Origin: JBOFBH01 sp051657715
GTDB taxonomy: Bacteria > Actinomycetota > Actinomycetes > Actinomycetales > Angustibacteraceae
Direction: 5' to 3'
NCBI GenBank assembly: GCA_051657715.1
Contig: JBOFLF010000105.1
Span: 8,232-72,231 of the forward strand
Length of the DNA stretch: 64,000 bases
Under the pieces are notes generated by a model, which made no database searches, was not told the origin of the DNA, and was given only the letters and a program-made list of their open reading frames with translations. Positions 24,322-33,122 of the stretch are shown one piece after another. How positions within the stretch are numbered: position 1 is the first letter of the stretch; the number at the start of each line of letters is the position of its first letter. The translations under genes were made by a program, and so were the position numbers.

Positions 24322-25116
24322 TCACCCTTGCGGCGCAGCGGCTGGGTGTGCGGGGGCGATCGCCGGCCAGGTAACACTGACCTCGCCCAGCCGCCACCGC
24401 GACGGACCGCCCACGATCGGCCACCCGGCATCTCGGACCGCTCGCACCGTGGCCATGAACCGCTGCCGGGCGCTGTAGACCGACAGCCCGGCGTGCCGTA
24501 GCCATGCCGCGTCCAAGGCCGTGAGGAACGCGTGCACCGGCTCGCCCGGCGTGTTGCGGTGGATCAGCACCTTCGGCAACCGGGCGGCCACCTGGGACGG
24601 TGCCCGCAGGTCGCGCAGGCGCACCGACAGGGTCAGGGTCACCGGTCCCCGCTCGCGGTCGACCGTCACCCACGCGGCCAGCCGCCCCAGCTCATCGCAG
24701 GTGCCGTCGACCAGCACCCCGCCCGGCGCCAGCCGTTCCCGGACCTGGGTCCAGGCCGCCTCGACGTCGTCCTGCGGATACTGCCGCAACACGTTCAGCG
24801 CACGGACGAACACCGGGCGCCGCCCGCCCGGCAGCGGCACCTCGAACCCCCCTCGGCCGAATGAGAGACCAGGCCCGGCAGCCGGTTCAGCTTGTGCGAC
24901 CCGGCCGGGATCCAGGTCCAGCCCGACGACCTGGACGTCGGCCCGGACGGCGCGCAGCCGGTCCCGCAGCTCGACCACCGTGATCGGGCTGGCGCCGAAA
25001 CCCAGGTCGACCACCCACGGTGGCTCCGCTCCGCGCAGCACGCCGGCCATCGGCCCGGTCAGCCAACGGTCAACCCGGCGTAGCCGATTCGGGTGAGTGG
25101 TGCCCCGAGTGATCAC
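24322..25116 (-). CDS. class I SAM-dependent methyltransferase
   Basis: A 264-aa protein with the Rossmann motif I VVDLGFGASP near residue 33 and motif II VVGLDLDPGRVAQA. The middle (ALNVLRQYPQDDV, APGGVLVDGTCDELG) fits a small-molecule methylase rather than a nucleic acid one. Starts at GTG 25116; the upstream frame overlaps the divergent GH31-like gene's leader. Substrate unknown. Similar methylases lie close to mshA in other actinobacteria. Confidence 0.78.
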   Translation of the reverse strand: MITRGTTHPNRLRRVDRWLTGPMAGVLRGAEPPWVVDLGFGASPITVVELRDRLRAVRADVQVVGLDLDPGRVAQAEPAAGPGLSFGRGGFEVPLPGGRRPVFVRALNVLRQYPQDDVEAAWTQVRERLAPGGVLVDGTCDELGRLAAWVTVDRERGPVTLTLSVRLRDLRAPSQVAARLPKVLIHRNTPGEPVHAFLTALDAAWLRHAGLSVYSARQRFMATVRAVRDAGWPIVGGPSRWRLGEVSVTWPAIAPAHPAAAPQG

Positions 25117-25185
25117 GCCCACCGGTCGGCGGGGCGCCGGGCCGCCTCGACGGGGCGGCGGCCTCCTTTGACTGCGAGCCACGGC

Positions 25186-25224
25186 GTCGAGGGTGGCACG
25201 GTGCAGTCGAGGGTGGCACGGTGC
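25186..25224. repeat. 20-bp tandem duplication upstream of the GH31-like gene
   Basis: GTCGAGGGTGGCACGGTGC occurs at 25186-25204 and 25206-25224, a 20-bp period, 34 nt before the start codon. Confidence 0.85.
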
Positions 25225-25257
25225 GAGAGCGGCCTGTTCAAGTGGCATGCTCGGGCG

Positions 25258-27534
25258 GTGCGTCCATCGGCCCGAGTCGTCACCGTGCTGGTGGTGGGGA
25301 TCAGCATGGTGGTCGGGTTGGGTGCGGCGGCGTTGTGGGGGCTGCCGATGCTGCGTCGCCAGCTGATCGCGTCCAACCTGGACCCGGGTCTCATCGAGGT
25401 CGCTCCTGGGATGCGCGGCTCGGTGTCGCTCGGCAACGCGGTGTACGTCCGGTTGGATGCCGGTGGCCTGGTGCTGCAGCGGCAGGCCACGGAGATCTGG
25501 CGCAGCGTGAACAACGGCTCGCCGGTCACCGCGGGCGTCGGCACCCTGGCCTGGCGTGGTGGCTCGGGAACCGGCGAGGTCCTGGCTGCCGACGAGCGGA
25601 TCAGCGGGTCGATGGGCAATCTCCGGATCACCGAGCGCACGCTGACCAGCCGGCGGGTGGTCTACCGAGGCCGGGTGTTCGCCGACCAGCCCACCGGCCC
25701 GGCGTCCCGTCCGATCAGCATCACGATCACCCGCCGTTCGCGTGACTCCCGAGTGCTGATCGACGTCCAGGTGCCCGGGGCAGATGTCGTCGTCCTGCAC
25801 GGATACCGCCGTCGCGACTTCTCCTTCAGCGGCCTGGGCACCCAACGCGCCGGGCACCCCCTGACGGATGAGCGGTATCCGGTGCTCCCTCGCTCATTCG
25901 ACCCCGGCGACTCAGGTCAGGATGACCCGCTGGTCCGCCAGGCGGTCGCCCCGATCCTGCAGACCGGTAGCACCAGCGCGCTGGCGGTCAGCCCGCCCGG
26001 CTACACGGTTGTCGACCTACGCCGCGAGGGGCGTGCGGACGTCCGGGTGTGGGGCGACCGGATCCTCGGCCGGGTCTACGACGGCACCTGGGCGCAGGTC
26101 CGGTTCCAGCACTCCGCCGACGTCGGGCGCCCCCCACCGTTGCCGATCTGGGCCGCCTCAGGTGCGGTGGTCGGGGTGCGCGGGTCGTCATCCGCGGTGC
26201 GCTCAGCGGTGCAGCGGCTGCAGCGGGCCGACGCCGCGCTGGCCGCGGTCCTCGTCCGGGACGGCGGCCAGCGGGCGCGCTACCCGGACTGGCGTGACCT
26301 GGTGGACCGGCTCGCGGCATCGGATGTCCGGGTGCTGACCAGCGTCTCCCCGAGTCTCGCGGTGCGATCGCGCCCGGCCGGTCCGCGGGACGAACAGCAG
26401 CTGCTGGCTACCGCCCGACGTCGCGGGTGGGTGGTGACCGGCTCGGACGGGCGCCCGGTCCGGGTCGCCGTCGCGGACCCGGACGCCGGGACGGTTCCGG
26501 CCGAGCTGATCGACCTCGCCGACTCCCAGGCCGTCGAGTGGTACACCGGCGTGCTCGCGGACCGGATGCGTGCCGAACGGATCAGCGGCTGGGTCGCGCA
26601 TGGAGGCGACGAGTACCCGCCAGCCGTCGATCCCCCGGTTGCCGGTGGTGGTACCGGCTTTCGCGGTGGTGACAGCTCTGGGGAGCACCGGCACGCGACC
26701 TGGCCGAGCCGGTGGGCGGGGGTGCTCAGGGATGCCTGTCGCCGTGCTGGGCGCCCGGACTGTCTGCTGCTGCCGGACACGGCGGACGAGCGCACCGTGA
26801 CGCACGCCGGAGTGGTCAGTACCGGTCGGGAGCGGAGCGGGTGGGGCACCGAGGGGCTGGCCGGGGCGTTTGCGGCCACCCTGAACGCCGGTGACTCCGG
26901 GCTGGCGCTGGTGCACTCGCCGGTCGGGGGGGTTGCGGGATCGTCGTCCTGGTGGGGGCGGGACCAGCGCCGCTCGGACGAGCTCCTGGAGCGGTGGACC
27001 GAGCTGGCGGTCTTCGGGCCGGTGCTGCGCACCGACGAAGGCGACCGACCGTCCGAACAGCCGCAGGTATGGAGCTCCCCCGGCCGGGTGGCGCAGTTCG
27101 CGCGGATGACCCGGGTCTTCGCCGCGCTCGCCGACTACCGTCGGGCGACCGCACGCCAGGCCACGCAGGACGGGCTGCCGATGGTCCGTCCGGTGCGGAG
27201 CGCGGACGGCGGTGTGTGGCAGCAGGGTGACGACAGCGACCTGGCCTTTGCTTTTGGTGACTCCGCAGTGGTGGTGCCGGTGGTGCGGCCGGGCCAGACG
27301 TCGGTCGAGGCGGTTCTGCCGCCTGGTCGGTGGAAGGAGCTGCTCACCGGCCAGGTCCACCAGGTGGTCGCGCGCCGGTCGCCGACGCCGTCGCCGGTTG
27401 GCAGCTCGACTCGGCGTGCTGACGCGATCACGATCGCCGCGCCTGTCGGCCAGCCCGTGGTCCTGGTCCGGGATGACAACCCGGACGGCAACCGCCTGCG
27501 GAACGCGCTGCGGTCCGCAGGTCTGGTGCGGTGA
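25258..27534 (+). CDS. membrane-anchored GH31-like protein lacking catalytic aspartates
   Basis: A 758-aa protein: N-terminal membrane anchor (VVTVLVVGISMVVGLGAAALWG), beta-sandwich, TIM barrel and C-terminal region of glycoside hydrolase family 31, closest in motif layout to the sulfoquinovosidase (YihQ) branch. Landmarks: GWVAHGGDEYPP where YihQ has GWMADFGEYLP, and VHSPVGG where YihQ has HHSDIGG; LRTDEGDRP and ARMTRVFAALADY are conserved. The nucleophile position is His448 and the acid/base position is Pro555, so hydrolysis is unlikely. GTG 25258 was chosen to place the anchor at the N-terminus. It may serve as a glycan-binding or structural protein. Confidence 0.78.
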   Translation: MRPSARVVTVLVVGISMVVGLGAAALWGLPMLRRQLIASNLDPGLIEVAPGMRGSVSLGNAVYVRLDAGGLVLQRQATEIWRSVNNGSPVTAGVGTLAWRGGSGTGEVLAADERISGSMGNLRITERTLTSRRVVYRGRVFADQPTGPASRPISITITRRSRDSRVLIDVQVPGADVVVLHGYRRRDFSFSGLGTQRAGHPLTDERYPVLPRSFDPGDSGQDDPLVRQAVAPILQTGSTSALAVSPPGYTVVDLRREGRADVRVWGDRILGRVYDGTWAQVRFQHSADVGRPPPLPIWAASGAVVGVRGSSSAVRSAVQRLQRADAALAAVLVRDGGQRARYPDWRDLVDRLAASDVRVLTSVSPSLAVRSRPAGPRDEQQLLATARRRGWVVTGSDGRPVRVAVADPDAGTVPAELIDLADSQAVEWYTGVLADRMRAERISGWVAHGGDEYPPAVDPPVAGGGTGFRGGDSSGEHRHATWPSRWAGVLRDACRRAGRPDCLLLPDTADERTVTHAGVVSTGRERSGWGTEGLAGAFAATLNAGDSGLALVHSPVGGVAGSSSWWGRDQRRSDELLERWTELAVFGPVLRTDEGDRPSEQPQVWSSPGRVAQFARMTRVFAALADYRRATARQATQDGLPMVRPVRSADGGVWQQGDDSDLAFAFGDSAVVVPVVRPGQTSVEAVLPPGRWKELLTGQVHQVVARRSPTPSPVGSSTRRADAITIAAPVGQPVVLVRDDNPDGNRLRNALRSAGLVR

Positions 27535-27662
27535 GCCTCACGAATGCGCCGGGAGGTGTCTGGAACAAGCTGGGGCGATGTGGCTGTTGGCACATCCGGC
27601 GCCACCAGTCGAGGTCCGCACCTAGGACGGTGTGAGCCTGCCCGAGGCGAGGAGGAGCAGCG

Positions 27663-28994
27663 GTGTCCCTTCGACGTGTTGCGATGCTGGCCGTGCACAC
27701 CTCCCCGCTCGCCCAACCCGGGACCGGGGACGCTGGCGGGCTCAACGTGTACGTCGTCCAGACCTCACGCCGGCTCGCTGCGCGAGGAGTCGAGGTGGAG
27801 GTGTTCACCCGAGCGACCAGCAGCAGCTTGCCCGCGAGCGTGGAGCTGACCCCGGGCGTTACTGTGCGGCATGTCACCGCCGGCCCGTTTCACGGGCTGG
27901 CGAAGGAGGACCTGCCCGGGCAGCTGTGTGCGTTTGCGGCCGGGGTGATGCGCACCGAGGCGTCCCGGCCGCCAGGTTTTTACGACGTGCTGCACTCGCA
28001 CTACTGGTTGAGCGGGCAGGTGGGCTGGTTGGCCGCCGACCGCTGGCAGGTGCCGCTGGTGCACACCATGCACACCATGGCCCGGGTGAAGAACCAGGCC
28101 CTGGCTGACGGTGACGTCCCAGAGCCGGCGGGCCGCGAGATCGGTGAGGCCCAGGTCGTCGCCGAGGCGGACCGGCTGGTCGCGAACACGGCGGACGAGG
28201 CTCAACAGTTGGTCGATCTCTACGACGCTGATCCTCGTCGGGTCACGGTGGTCCATCCCGGGGTGGATCTCGAGAGATTCAGTCCGGTCTCCGCGGCCGG
28301 CCGGGCCGTCGACCGGCGGGATCTGGGTCTGCCGGCTGATGCGCTGGTGCTGCTGTTCGTCGGCCGGATCCAGCCGCTCAAGGCACCGGACGTCCTGCTG
28401 GATGCCGTCGGCCGGCTGTTGTCGCGGCGGCCGGAGCTGCGCAGCCGGCTGGTGGTCGCGGTGGTGGGCGGGCCGAGCGGGTCGGGGCTGCGGGAGCCGA
28501 CGTCTTTGGTGCGGTTGGCTCGACAGCTCGGCATCGCGGACCGGGTGCGTTTCGAGCCGCCGGCGCCGGCCGTCCAGCTGGCCCGGTGGTACCGGGCCGC
28601 CGACGTACTGGTGGTCCCATCTCACGCGGAGTCCTTCGGGCTGGTCGCCCTCGAGGCGCAGGCCTGCGGGACGCCCGTGCTGGCGGCGGACGTCAGCGGG
28701 TTGCGTGACGCGGTGGCCGATGGGCGCAGCGGCGTGCTGATCCCTGGCCATGACCCGGATGATTGGGCCGCGCGGATCGAGGCCGTGTTGGCCGATCCGG
28801 TGCGGCGCGCCCGACTGGCTGCTGGCGCGTTGGCACACGCGGCTCGTTTCAGCTGGGACCGCACGGTGGACGATCTGATCGCGGTGTACTCCGACGCCCA
28901 GGCGAGGGCGCGGCACAGCGCGGGTCACCGGCCGCCGCTGTGGCCGGTGCCCGCACGTGCTCGGACGGCGCCGCTCGACGGTGTGGTCGCGTGA
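27663..28994 (+). CDS. mshA: D-inositol-3-phosphate glycosyltransferase MshA
   Basis: Transfers GlcNAc to 1L-inositol-1-phosphate, the first step of mycothiol synthesis. A GT4 glycosyltransferase of 443 aa: MLAVHTSPLAQPGTGDAGG (donor-binding Gly-rich loop and family hallmark), LHSHYWLSG, LVHTMHTMARVKN, FVGRIQPLKAPD, and the EX7E-like HAESFGLVALEA. GTG 27663 has GAGGAGGAG upstream. Followed by overlapping ybjN, as in M. tuberculosis Rv0486-Rv0487. Confidence 0.95.
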   Translation: MSLRRVAMLAVHTSPLAQPGTGDAGGLNVYVVQTSRRLAARGVEVEVFTRATSSSLPASVELTPGVTVRHVTAGPFHGLAKEDLPGQLCAFAAGVMRTEASRPPGFYDVLHSHYWLSGQVGWLAADRWQVPLVHTMHTMARVKNQALADGDVPEPAGREIGEAQVVAEADRLVANTADEAQQLVDLYDADPRRVTVVHPGVDLERFSPVSAAGRAVDRRDLGLPADALVLLFVGRIQPLKAPDVLLDAVGRLLSRRPELRSRLVVAVVGGPSGSGLREPTSLVRLARQLGIADRVRFEPPAPAVQLARWYRAADVLVVPSHAESFGLVALEAQACGTPVLAADVSGLRDAVADGRSGVLIPGHDPDDWAARIEAVLADPVRRARLAAGALAHAARFSWDRTVDDLIAVYSDAQARARHSAGHRPPLWPVPARARTAPLDGVVA

Positions 28995-29512
28995 CGGCTG
29001 CGGCGTGGGCTCAGCCTGGGGCCGATCCTGCCGCGGTGCGGCGGCTGGTCCACGACCACCTGGCGGCGTGCGAGATCCCCGCCGAGCCCGGTGGTCGTCC
29101 AGGTGAGGTCGTGGTGATCCTTCCGGGGGAGCGCAAGCTGCGGACCACGGTCTCCCTGCTCATCGGTGACCACTCGCTGTCGGCGTCCGCGTTCGTCATC
29201 CGTCGTCCCCAACAAGCCGCGGACGCGGTGCACCAGTGGCTGCTGCGACGGAACGCTCGGTTGGGTGGTGTGGCGTTCGCCCTCGACCAGGCCGGTGACG
29301 TGTACCTGGTGGCCCGCCTGCCGCTGGCCGCGGTGACAGCGGCGTCCCTCGACGCCCTGCTCGGTGCGCTCCTCGACGCCGCTGACCGTGCGTTCGATCC
29401 GCTGCTGGCGCTGGGGTTCCGGGATGCCATGCAGCGTGAGTGGGACTGGCGGGTCAGCCGCGGTGAGCCCACCAGCAACCTGGAAGCCTTCCGCCACCTC
29501 CTCCACCCCTGA
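28991..29512 (+). CDS. YbjN domain-containing protein
   Basis: A 173-aa single-domain YbjN (type III secretion chaperone-like fold) protein. GTG 28991 overlaps the mshA stop (GTGA), so it is translationally coupled. The position after mshA is conserved in actinobacteria (Rv0487). Function unknown; the domain often acts as a chaperone or scaffold. Confidence 0.83.
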   Translation: MTAAAWAQPGADPAAVRRLVHDHLAACEIPAEPGGRPGEVVVILPGERKLRTTVSLLIGDHSLSASAFVIRRPQQAADAVHQWLLRRNARLGGVAFALDQAGDVYLVARLPLAAVTAASLDALLGALLDAADRAFDPLLALGFRDAMQREWDWRVSRGEPTSNLEAFRHLLHP

Positions 29513-29563
29513 CCAGGTTGATGCCCGGGGGCGCCCGTCCCCGACAGGAGCGGACGCGGCCAG

Positions 29564-29569
29564 TAGGGT
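29564..29569 (+). promoter_or_regulatory. -10-like box of gpmA (leaderless)
   Basis: TAGGGT ends 8 nt before ATG 29578. Confidence 0.4.
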
Positions 29570-29577
29570 TGGTGGTC

Positions 29578-30330
29578 ATGAGCGACGCGCCGCACACTCT
29601 CGTCCTGTTGCGCCACGGGCAGAGCGACTGGAACGCCAAGAACCTGTTCACCGGGTGGGTGGACGTCGCGTTGTCCGAGCTTGGTCGGGAGGAGGCCGAG
29701 CGCGGTGGGCGCCAGCTCGCGGCCGCCGGGCTGCTGCCGGACGTCGTGCACACCTCGTTGTTGCGTCGCGCGATCACCACCGCACACCTCGCGCTGGATG
29801 TCATCGACCGTCACTGGATCCCGGTGCGGCGCAGCTGGCGGCTCAACGAGCGGCACTACGGCGCACTGCAGGGCAAGGACAAGAAGCAGACCCTCCAGGA
29901 GTACGGCGAGGAGCAGTTCCAGGCTTGGCGACGTTCCTACGACGTGCCGCCGCCGCCGCTGCCGGACGATTCCCCGTACTCCCAGGCCGCCGACCCACGG
30001 TACGCCGACCTCGGCCCGGCCGCTCCCCGTACCGAGTGCTTGGCTGACGTACTCGAGCGGTTCCTTCCCTACTGGCAGAACGGGATCGTGCCAGACCTGC
30101 GGGAGGGAAAGGTCGTCCTGGTGTCAGCGCACGGCAATTCGCTGCGTGCTCTGGTGAAGCACCTGGACGGGCTGGACGAGGCCACCATCGCCGGCCTGAA
30201 CATCCCCACCGGGATGCCGTTGGTGTACCGCTTGGATGACCAGCTCGCCCCGCTCACCCCGGGCGGCGAGTACCTGGACCCGGCTGCGGCCACCGAGGCC
30301 GCCGCGGCCGTCGCCAGCCAGGGCCGCTGA
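29578..30330 (+). CDS. gpmA: 2,3-bisphosphoglycerate-dependent phosphoglycerate mutase
   Basis: A 250-aa glycolytic enzyme interconverting 3- and 2-phosphoglycerate. The phospho-histidine motif VLLRHGQSDWN lies at residues 9-19; LNERHYGALQGKDK and VSAHGNSLRALVKHLDG are present. I chose ATG 29578 because the upstream frame contributes only Pro/Arg-rich codons and a TAGGGT box lies just before. The context mshA-ybjN-gpmA-senX3 is conserved. Confidence 0.95.
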   Translation: MSDAPHTLVLLRHGQSDWNAKNLFTGWVDVALSELGREEAERGGRQLAAAGLLPDVVHTSLLRRAITTAHLALDVIDRHWIPVRRSWRLNERHYGALQGKDKKQTLQEYGEEQFQAWRRSYDVPPPPLPDDSPYSQAADPRYADLGPAAPRTECLADVLERFLPYWQNGIVPDLREGKVVLVSAHGNSLRALVKHLDGLDEATIAGLNIPTGMPLVYRLDDQLAPLTPGGEYLDPAAATEAAAAVASQGR

Positions 30331-30359
30331 CTTCTGTCCGGCATCTTACATGCGCGAAG

Positions 30360-30385
30360 CCCAACGGCGGGACATGCCCGCTGGG
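30360..30385. terminator. candidate bidirectional hairpin between gpmA and phoU
   Basis: CCCA..GCGGG-acatg-CCCGC-TGGG forms a stem with a 3-nt bulge between two convergent genes. No U-tract is seen, which is common in high-GC actinobacteria. Confidence 0.4.
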
Positions 30386-30393
30386 CCAGTCAG

Positions 30394-31077
30394 TCAGACG
30401 GGGGAGGGGTGGTCAGCTGCGCTGGGGTCGTACTGCTCGTGCCATTCGCCGGTCACCAGATAGACCACGCGACGAGCCACGGAGACCGCGTGGTCCGCGA
30501 ACCGCTCGTAGTACCGGCCGACCAGGGTGATGTCTACGGCGGCTTCCATGCCGTACGTCCAGGAGTCCCCGAGCAGGATCGTGAAGATCTTGCGGTGCAA
30601 CCGGTCCATGGCGTCATCGTCGGTCTCCAGCTCGACCGCGGAGGCCACGTCGTGAGTGGCGATGATGCTGCCGGCTTTCGCGACGATCCGCTCCGCCACC
30701 TGGCCCATCTCCAGGACGGTCGACCGCAGCGGCGGTGGCACGGCCGGTTCTGGATACCGCCGCCGGGCCACCTTGGCGATGTGTCGAGCGAGGTCGCCCA
30801 TCCGCTCCAGATCGGCGCTCATCCGCATGGCGGTGACGATCACCCGCAGGTCGGTGGCGACCGGCTGCTGGGTAGCCAACAGATCCAGGGCGACGTCGTC
30901 GAGGTCTCGTTGGATCTGGTCGAGCCGCTCGTCGGCGGTGATGACCGACTCGGCGAGCTGCAGGTCGGCGTCCAGCAGTGCAGTGGTCGCCCGAGCCATC
31001 CCCGACCCCGCGAGGCGAGTCATCTCGACCAGCTGGGTCGTCATCCTGTCCAGCTCTTCATGGAACGCATCACGCAT
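30394..31077 (-). CDS. phoU: PhoU phosphate-signalling protein
   Basis: A 227-aa all-helical protein with two PhoU repeats (FHEELDRMTTQLVEMTRLAG; metal-binding DLERMGDLARHIAKVARR; RYYERFADHAVSVARRV). PhoU links Pst activity to the SenX3-type kinase and also affects persistence. It is divergent from senX3-regX3 across 123 nt that carry a PHO-box-like repeat. The end is a short acidic tail. Confidence 0.94.
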   Translation of the reverse strand: MRDAFHEELDRMTTQLVEMTRLAGSGMARATTALLDADLQLAESVITADERLDQIQRDLDDVALDLLATQQPVATDLRVIVTAMRMSADLERMGDLARHIAKVARRRYPEPAVPPPLRSTVLEMGQVAERIVAKAGSIIATHDVASAVELETDDDAMDRLHRKIFTILLGDSWTYGMEAAVDITLVGRYYERFADHAVSVARRVVYLVTGEWHEQYDPSAADHPSPV

Positions 31078-31117
31078 GATGCCCAGTGTCGCACCAGCGG
31101 TGAACGATCCGCTCCCC

Positions 31118-31139
31118 GGCGGATGAACATCTGCTGAAC
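31118..31139 (-). promoter_or_regulatory. PHO-box-like direct repeat between phoU and senX3
   Basis: Minus strand: GTTCAGCAGAT followed directly by GTTCATCCGCC, two 11-bp units each starting GTTCA. The second matches the unit consensus at 10 of 11 positions. Another GGTGAAC (GTTCACC on the minus strand) lies at 31099-31105. Likely autoregulation of phoU and/or senX3-regX3. Confidence 0.55.
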
Positions 31140-31187
31140 CCGCTGGTCGCGGGGTTGCCAGGGGTCGGAACCGCTAGCCGGCCTAGC

Positions 31188-31193
31188 TACGCT
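31188..31193 (+). promoter_or_regulatory. -10-like box of senX3 (leaderless)
   Basis: TACGCT ends 7 nt before GTG 31201. Confidence 0.4.
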
Positions 31194-31200
31194 GACGTCT

Positions 31201-32427
31201 GTGGATCCGATGGTGGCGGCGACGCTTGGCGCTGTCGTCGGCACCGGCCTGAGCGGCTGCGGGGTTTTGCTCGCTCGGTCGCGCCAGCGGTTCGTCGCCG
31301 ACCATCCGCCGGCATCACCCGCCGAGGCGGACCTGCCGTCGGGGATCGCCGACGTGCTGGCGGTCTTGAAGTCCAGCGCGGTGGTCCTCGCCTCGGACGA
31401 CGCGGTCGTCACGGCCAGTCCGGCGGCCTACGCCTACGGAATCGTGGCCGGCTCCGACCTGGCTCATCCGCAGCTGCGGCACCTGGCTCGGCAGGTGCGT
31501 CGAGATGGGGTGGTCCGCGAGAGCGAGCTGGAGCTGCCGCGCGGACCCTTGGGGCGGGGGCGCATGGTGGTGCGAGCCCGTGTCGCCCCGCTGAGCAGCG
31601 CGCATCTGTTGATGCTCGTCGAGGACCGCACCGAGGCCCGTCGGGTCGAGCAGGTACGGCGTGACTTCGTCGCGAACGTCAGTCACGAGTTAAAGACGCC
31701 GGTCGGAGGGATCTCGCTGCTCGCCGAAGCGGTGCTGGACGCCAGCGATGATCCGCCGGCGGTACGTCGGTTCGCGGCTCGGCTCCAGGTCGAGTCGGTC
31801 CGGCTGGGCCGGCTGGTGCAGGAGATCGTCGACCTGTCCCGGCTGCAGGCGGCCGACACCGTGCGAACCCCGCAGCGCACCTCCCTGGTGCCGGTGGTCG
31901 CCGAGGCCGTCGATCGATGCCGGGTGGTGGCTGCCGCCAAGGACATCGCCGTAGACGTCGCGACCGACCCCGAGGCCACGGTCTATGGCGATCCCGGACT
32001 GCTGATGACCGCCATCCGCAACCTGGTGGACAACGCGATCGCCTACTCCGGCAGCACGACTCGGGTAGGTGTGGCCACGACCAGGCACCACGGTCTGGTC
32101 GAGGTGTCGGTGACCGACCAGGGCATCGGCATCCCCGACGGGGAGCAGGCCCGCATCTTCGAACGCTTCTATCGGATCGATCCGGCTCGTTCCCGGACGA
32201 CCGGAGGCACCGGGCTGGGGCTGGCGATCGTCAAGCACGTGTGTGCCAACCACGGCGGTGAGGTGACCGTGTGGAGCCGGGTCGGGGAGGGGTCGACCTT
32301 CACCATCCGGCTGCCTGAGGCGACGGACCGTCGGCCCGCTGCGCACGACGCCGCCGTGCACGACGCCCCCGTGCTCGACGAGGCACGTGCCGAGACCCCG
32401 ACGCTCACCGAGGAGGGCGCCCGATGA
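31201..32427 (+). CDS. senX3: SenX3-type sensor histidine kinase
   Basis: A 408-aa kinase with a single N-terminal membrane segment (MVAATLGAVVGTGLSGCGVLLA), a PAS-like sensing region (about 55-145), HisKA with NVSHELKTPVGG (His162), and an ATPase domain with N-box NLVDNAIAYS, G1 DQGIGIP, F-box ERFYRID and G2 GGTGLGLAIVKH. In mycobacteria SenX3 phosphorylates RegX3 under phosphate limitation under PhoU control. The C-terminal ~30 residues are a variable Ala/Asp tail. It overlaps regX3 (ATGA). Confidence 0.93.
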   Translation: MDPMVAATLGAVVGTGLSGCGVLLARSRQRFVADHPPASPAEADLPSGIADVLAVLKSSAVVLASDDAVVTASPAAYAYGIVAGSDLAHPQLRHLARQVRRDGVVRESELELPRGPLGRGRMVVRARVAPLSSAHLLMLVEDRTEARRVEQVRRDFVANVSHELKTPVGGISLLAEAVLDASDDPPAVRRFAARLQVESVRLGRLVQEIVDLSRLQAADTVRTPQRTSLVPVVAEAVDRCRVVAAAKDIAVDVATDPEATVYGDPGLLMTAIRNLVDNAIAYSGSTTRVGVATTRHHGLVEVSVTDQGIGIPDGEQARIFERFYRIDPARSRTTGGTGLGLAIVKHVCANHGGEVTVWSRVGEGSTFTIRLPEATDRRPAAHDAAVHDAPVLDEARAETPTLTEEGAR

Positions 32428-33110
32428 CCCGGATCCTGGTCGTGGAGGACGAGGAGTCGTTCAGCGACCCGTTGTCCTACCTGCTGCGCAAGGAGGGGTA
32501 CGAGGTGGCGATTGCCGCCGACGGCGCGACCGGCTTGGAGCTGTTCGAGCGCTCGGGAGCGGACCTCGTCCTGCTCGACCTCATGCTCCCGGGTGTCTCG
32601 GGCACGGAGGTGTGCCGCCGGCTGCGCGCCCAGGGAAAGGTGCCGATCATCATGCTGACCGCGAAGGACAGCGAGATCGACACCGTGGTGGGCCTGGAGC
32701 TGGGCGCCGACGACTACGTCACGAAGCCGTACTCCAGCCGGGAGCTCCTGGCGCGGATCAAGGCGGTGCTTCGCCGACAGTCCGAACCAGAGACGCATGC
32801 CGCACTCACACTGGAAGCCGGCCCAGTTCGGATGGACGTCGACCGGCACGTGGTGACCGTACGCGGCCAGCAGGTGGCGTTGCCGCTCAAGGAGTTCGAG
32901 CTGCTCGAGCTGCTGCTCCGCAACGCTGGTCGGGTGCTGACCCGGGTGCAGCTCATCGACCGGGTCTGGGGCAGCGACTACGTCGGTGACACCAAGACGC
33001 TGGACGTGCACGTCAAACGGTTGCGCGCCAAGATCGAGAACGACCCCAGCCGTCCGCGGCTGCTCACCACCGTCCGTGGGCTGGGCTACAAACTTGATGG
33101 CGTGACGTGA
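32424..33110 (+). CDS. regX3: RegX3-type response regulator
   Basis: A 228-aa OmpR-family regulator: receiver with acidic pocket VEDEE near residue 8, phospho-acceptor Asp52 in LLDLMLPG, Lys105-region TKPYSSREL, and a C-terminal winged helix with LPLKEFELLELLLRNAG and VDVHVKRLRAKI-like KTLDVHVKRLRAKIEND. It likely activates phosphate-starvation genes. The matching GTTCA repeats lie before pstS and between phoU and senX3. Confidence 0.95.
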   Translation: MTRILVVEDEESFSDPLSYLLRKEGYEVAIAADGATGLELFERSGADLVLLDLMLPGVSGTEVCRRLRAQGKVPIIMLTAKDSEIDTVVGLELGADDYVTKPYSSRELLARIKAVLRRQSEPETHAALTLEAGPVRMDVDRHVVTVRGQQVALPLKEFELLELLLRNAGRVLTRVQLIDRVWGSDYVGDTKTLDVHVKRLRAKIENDPSRPRLLTTVRGLGYKLDGVT

Positions 33111-33122
33111 CCACCGCTCCGC

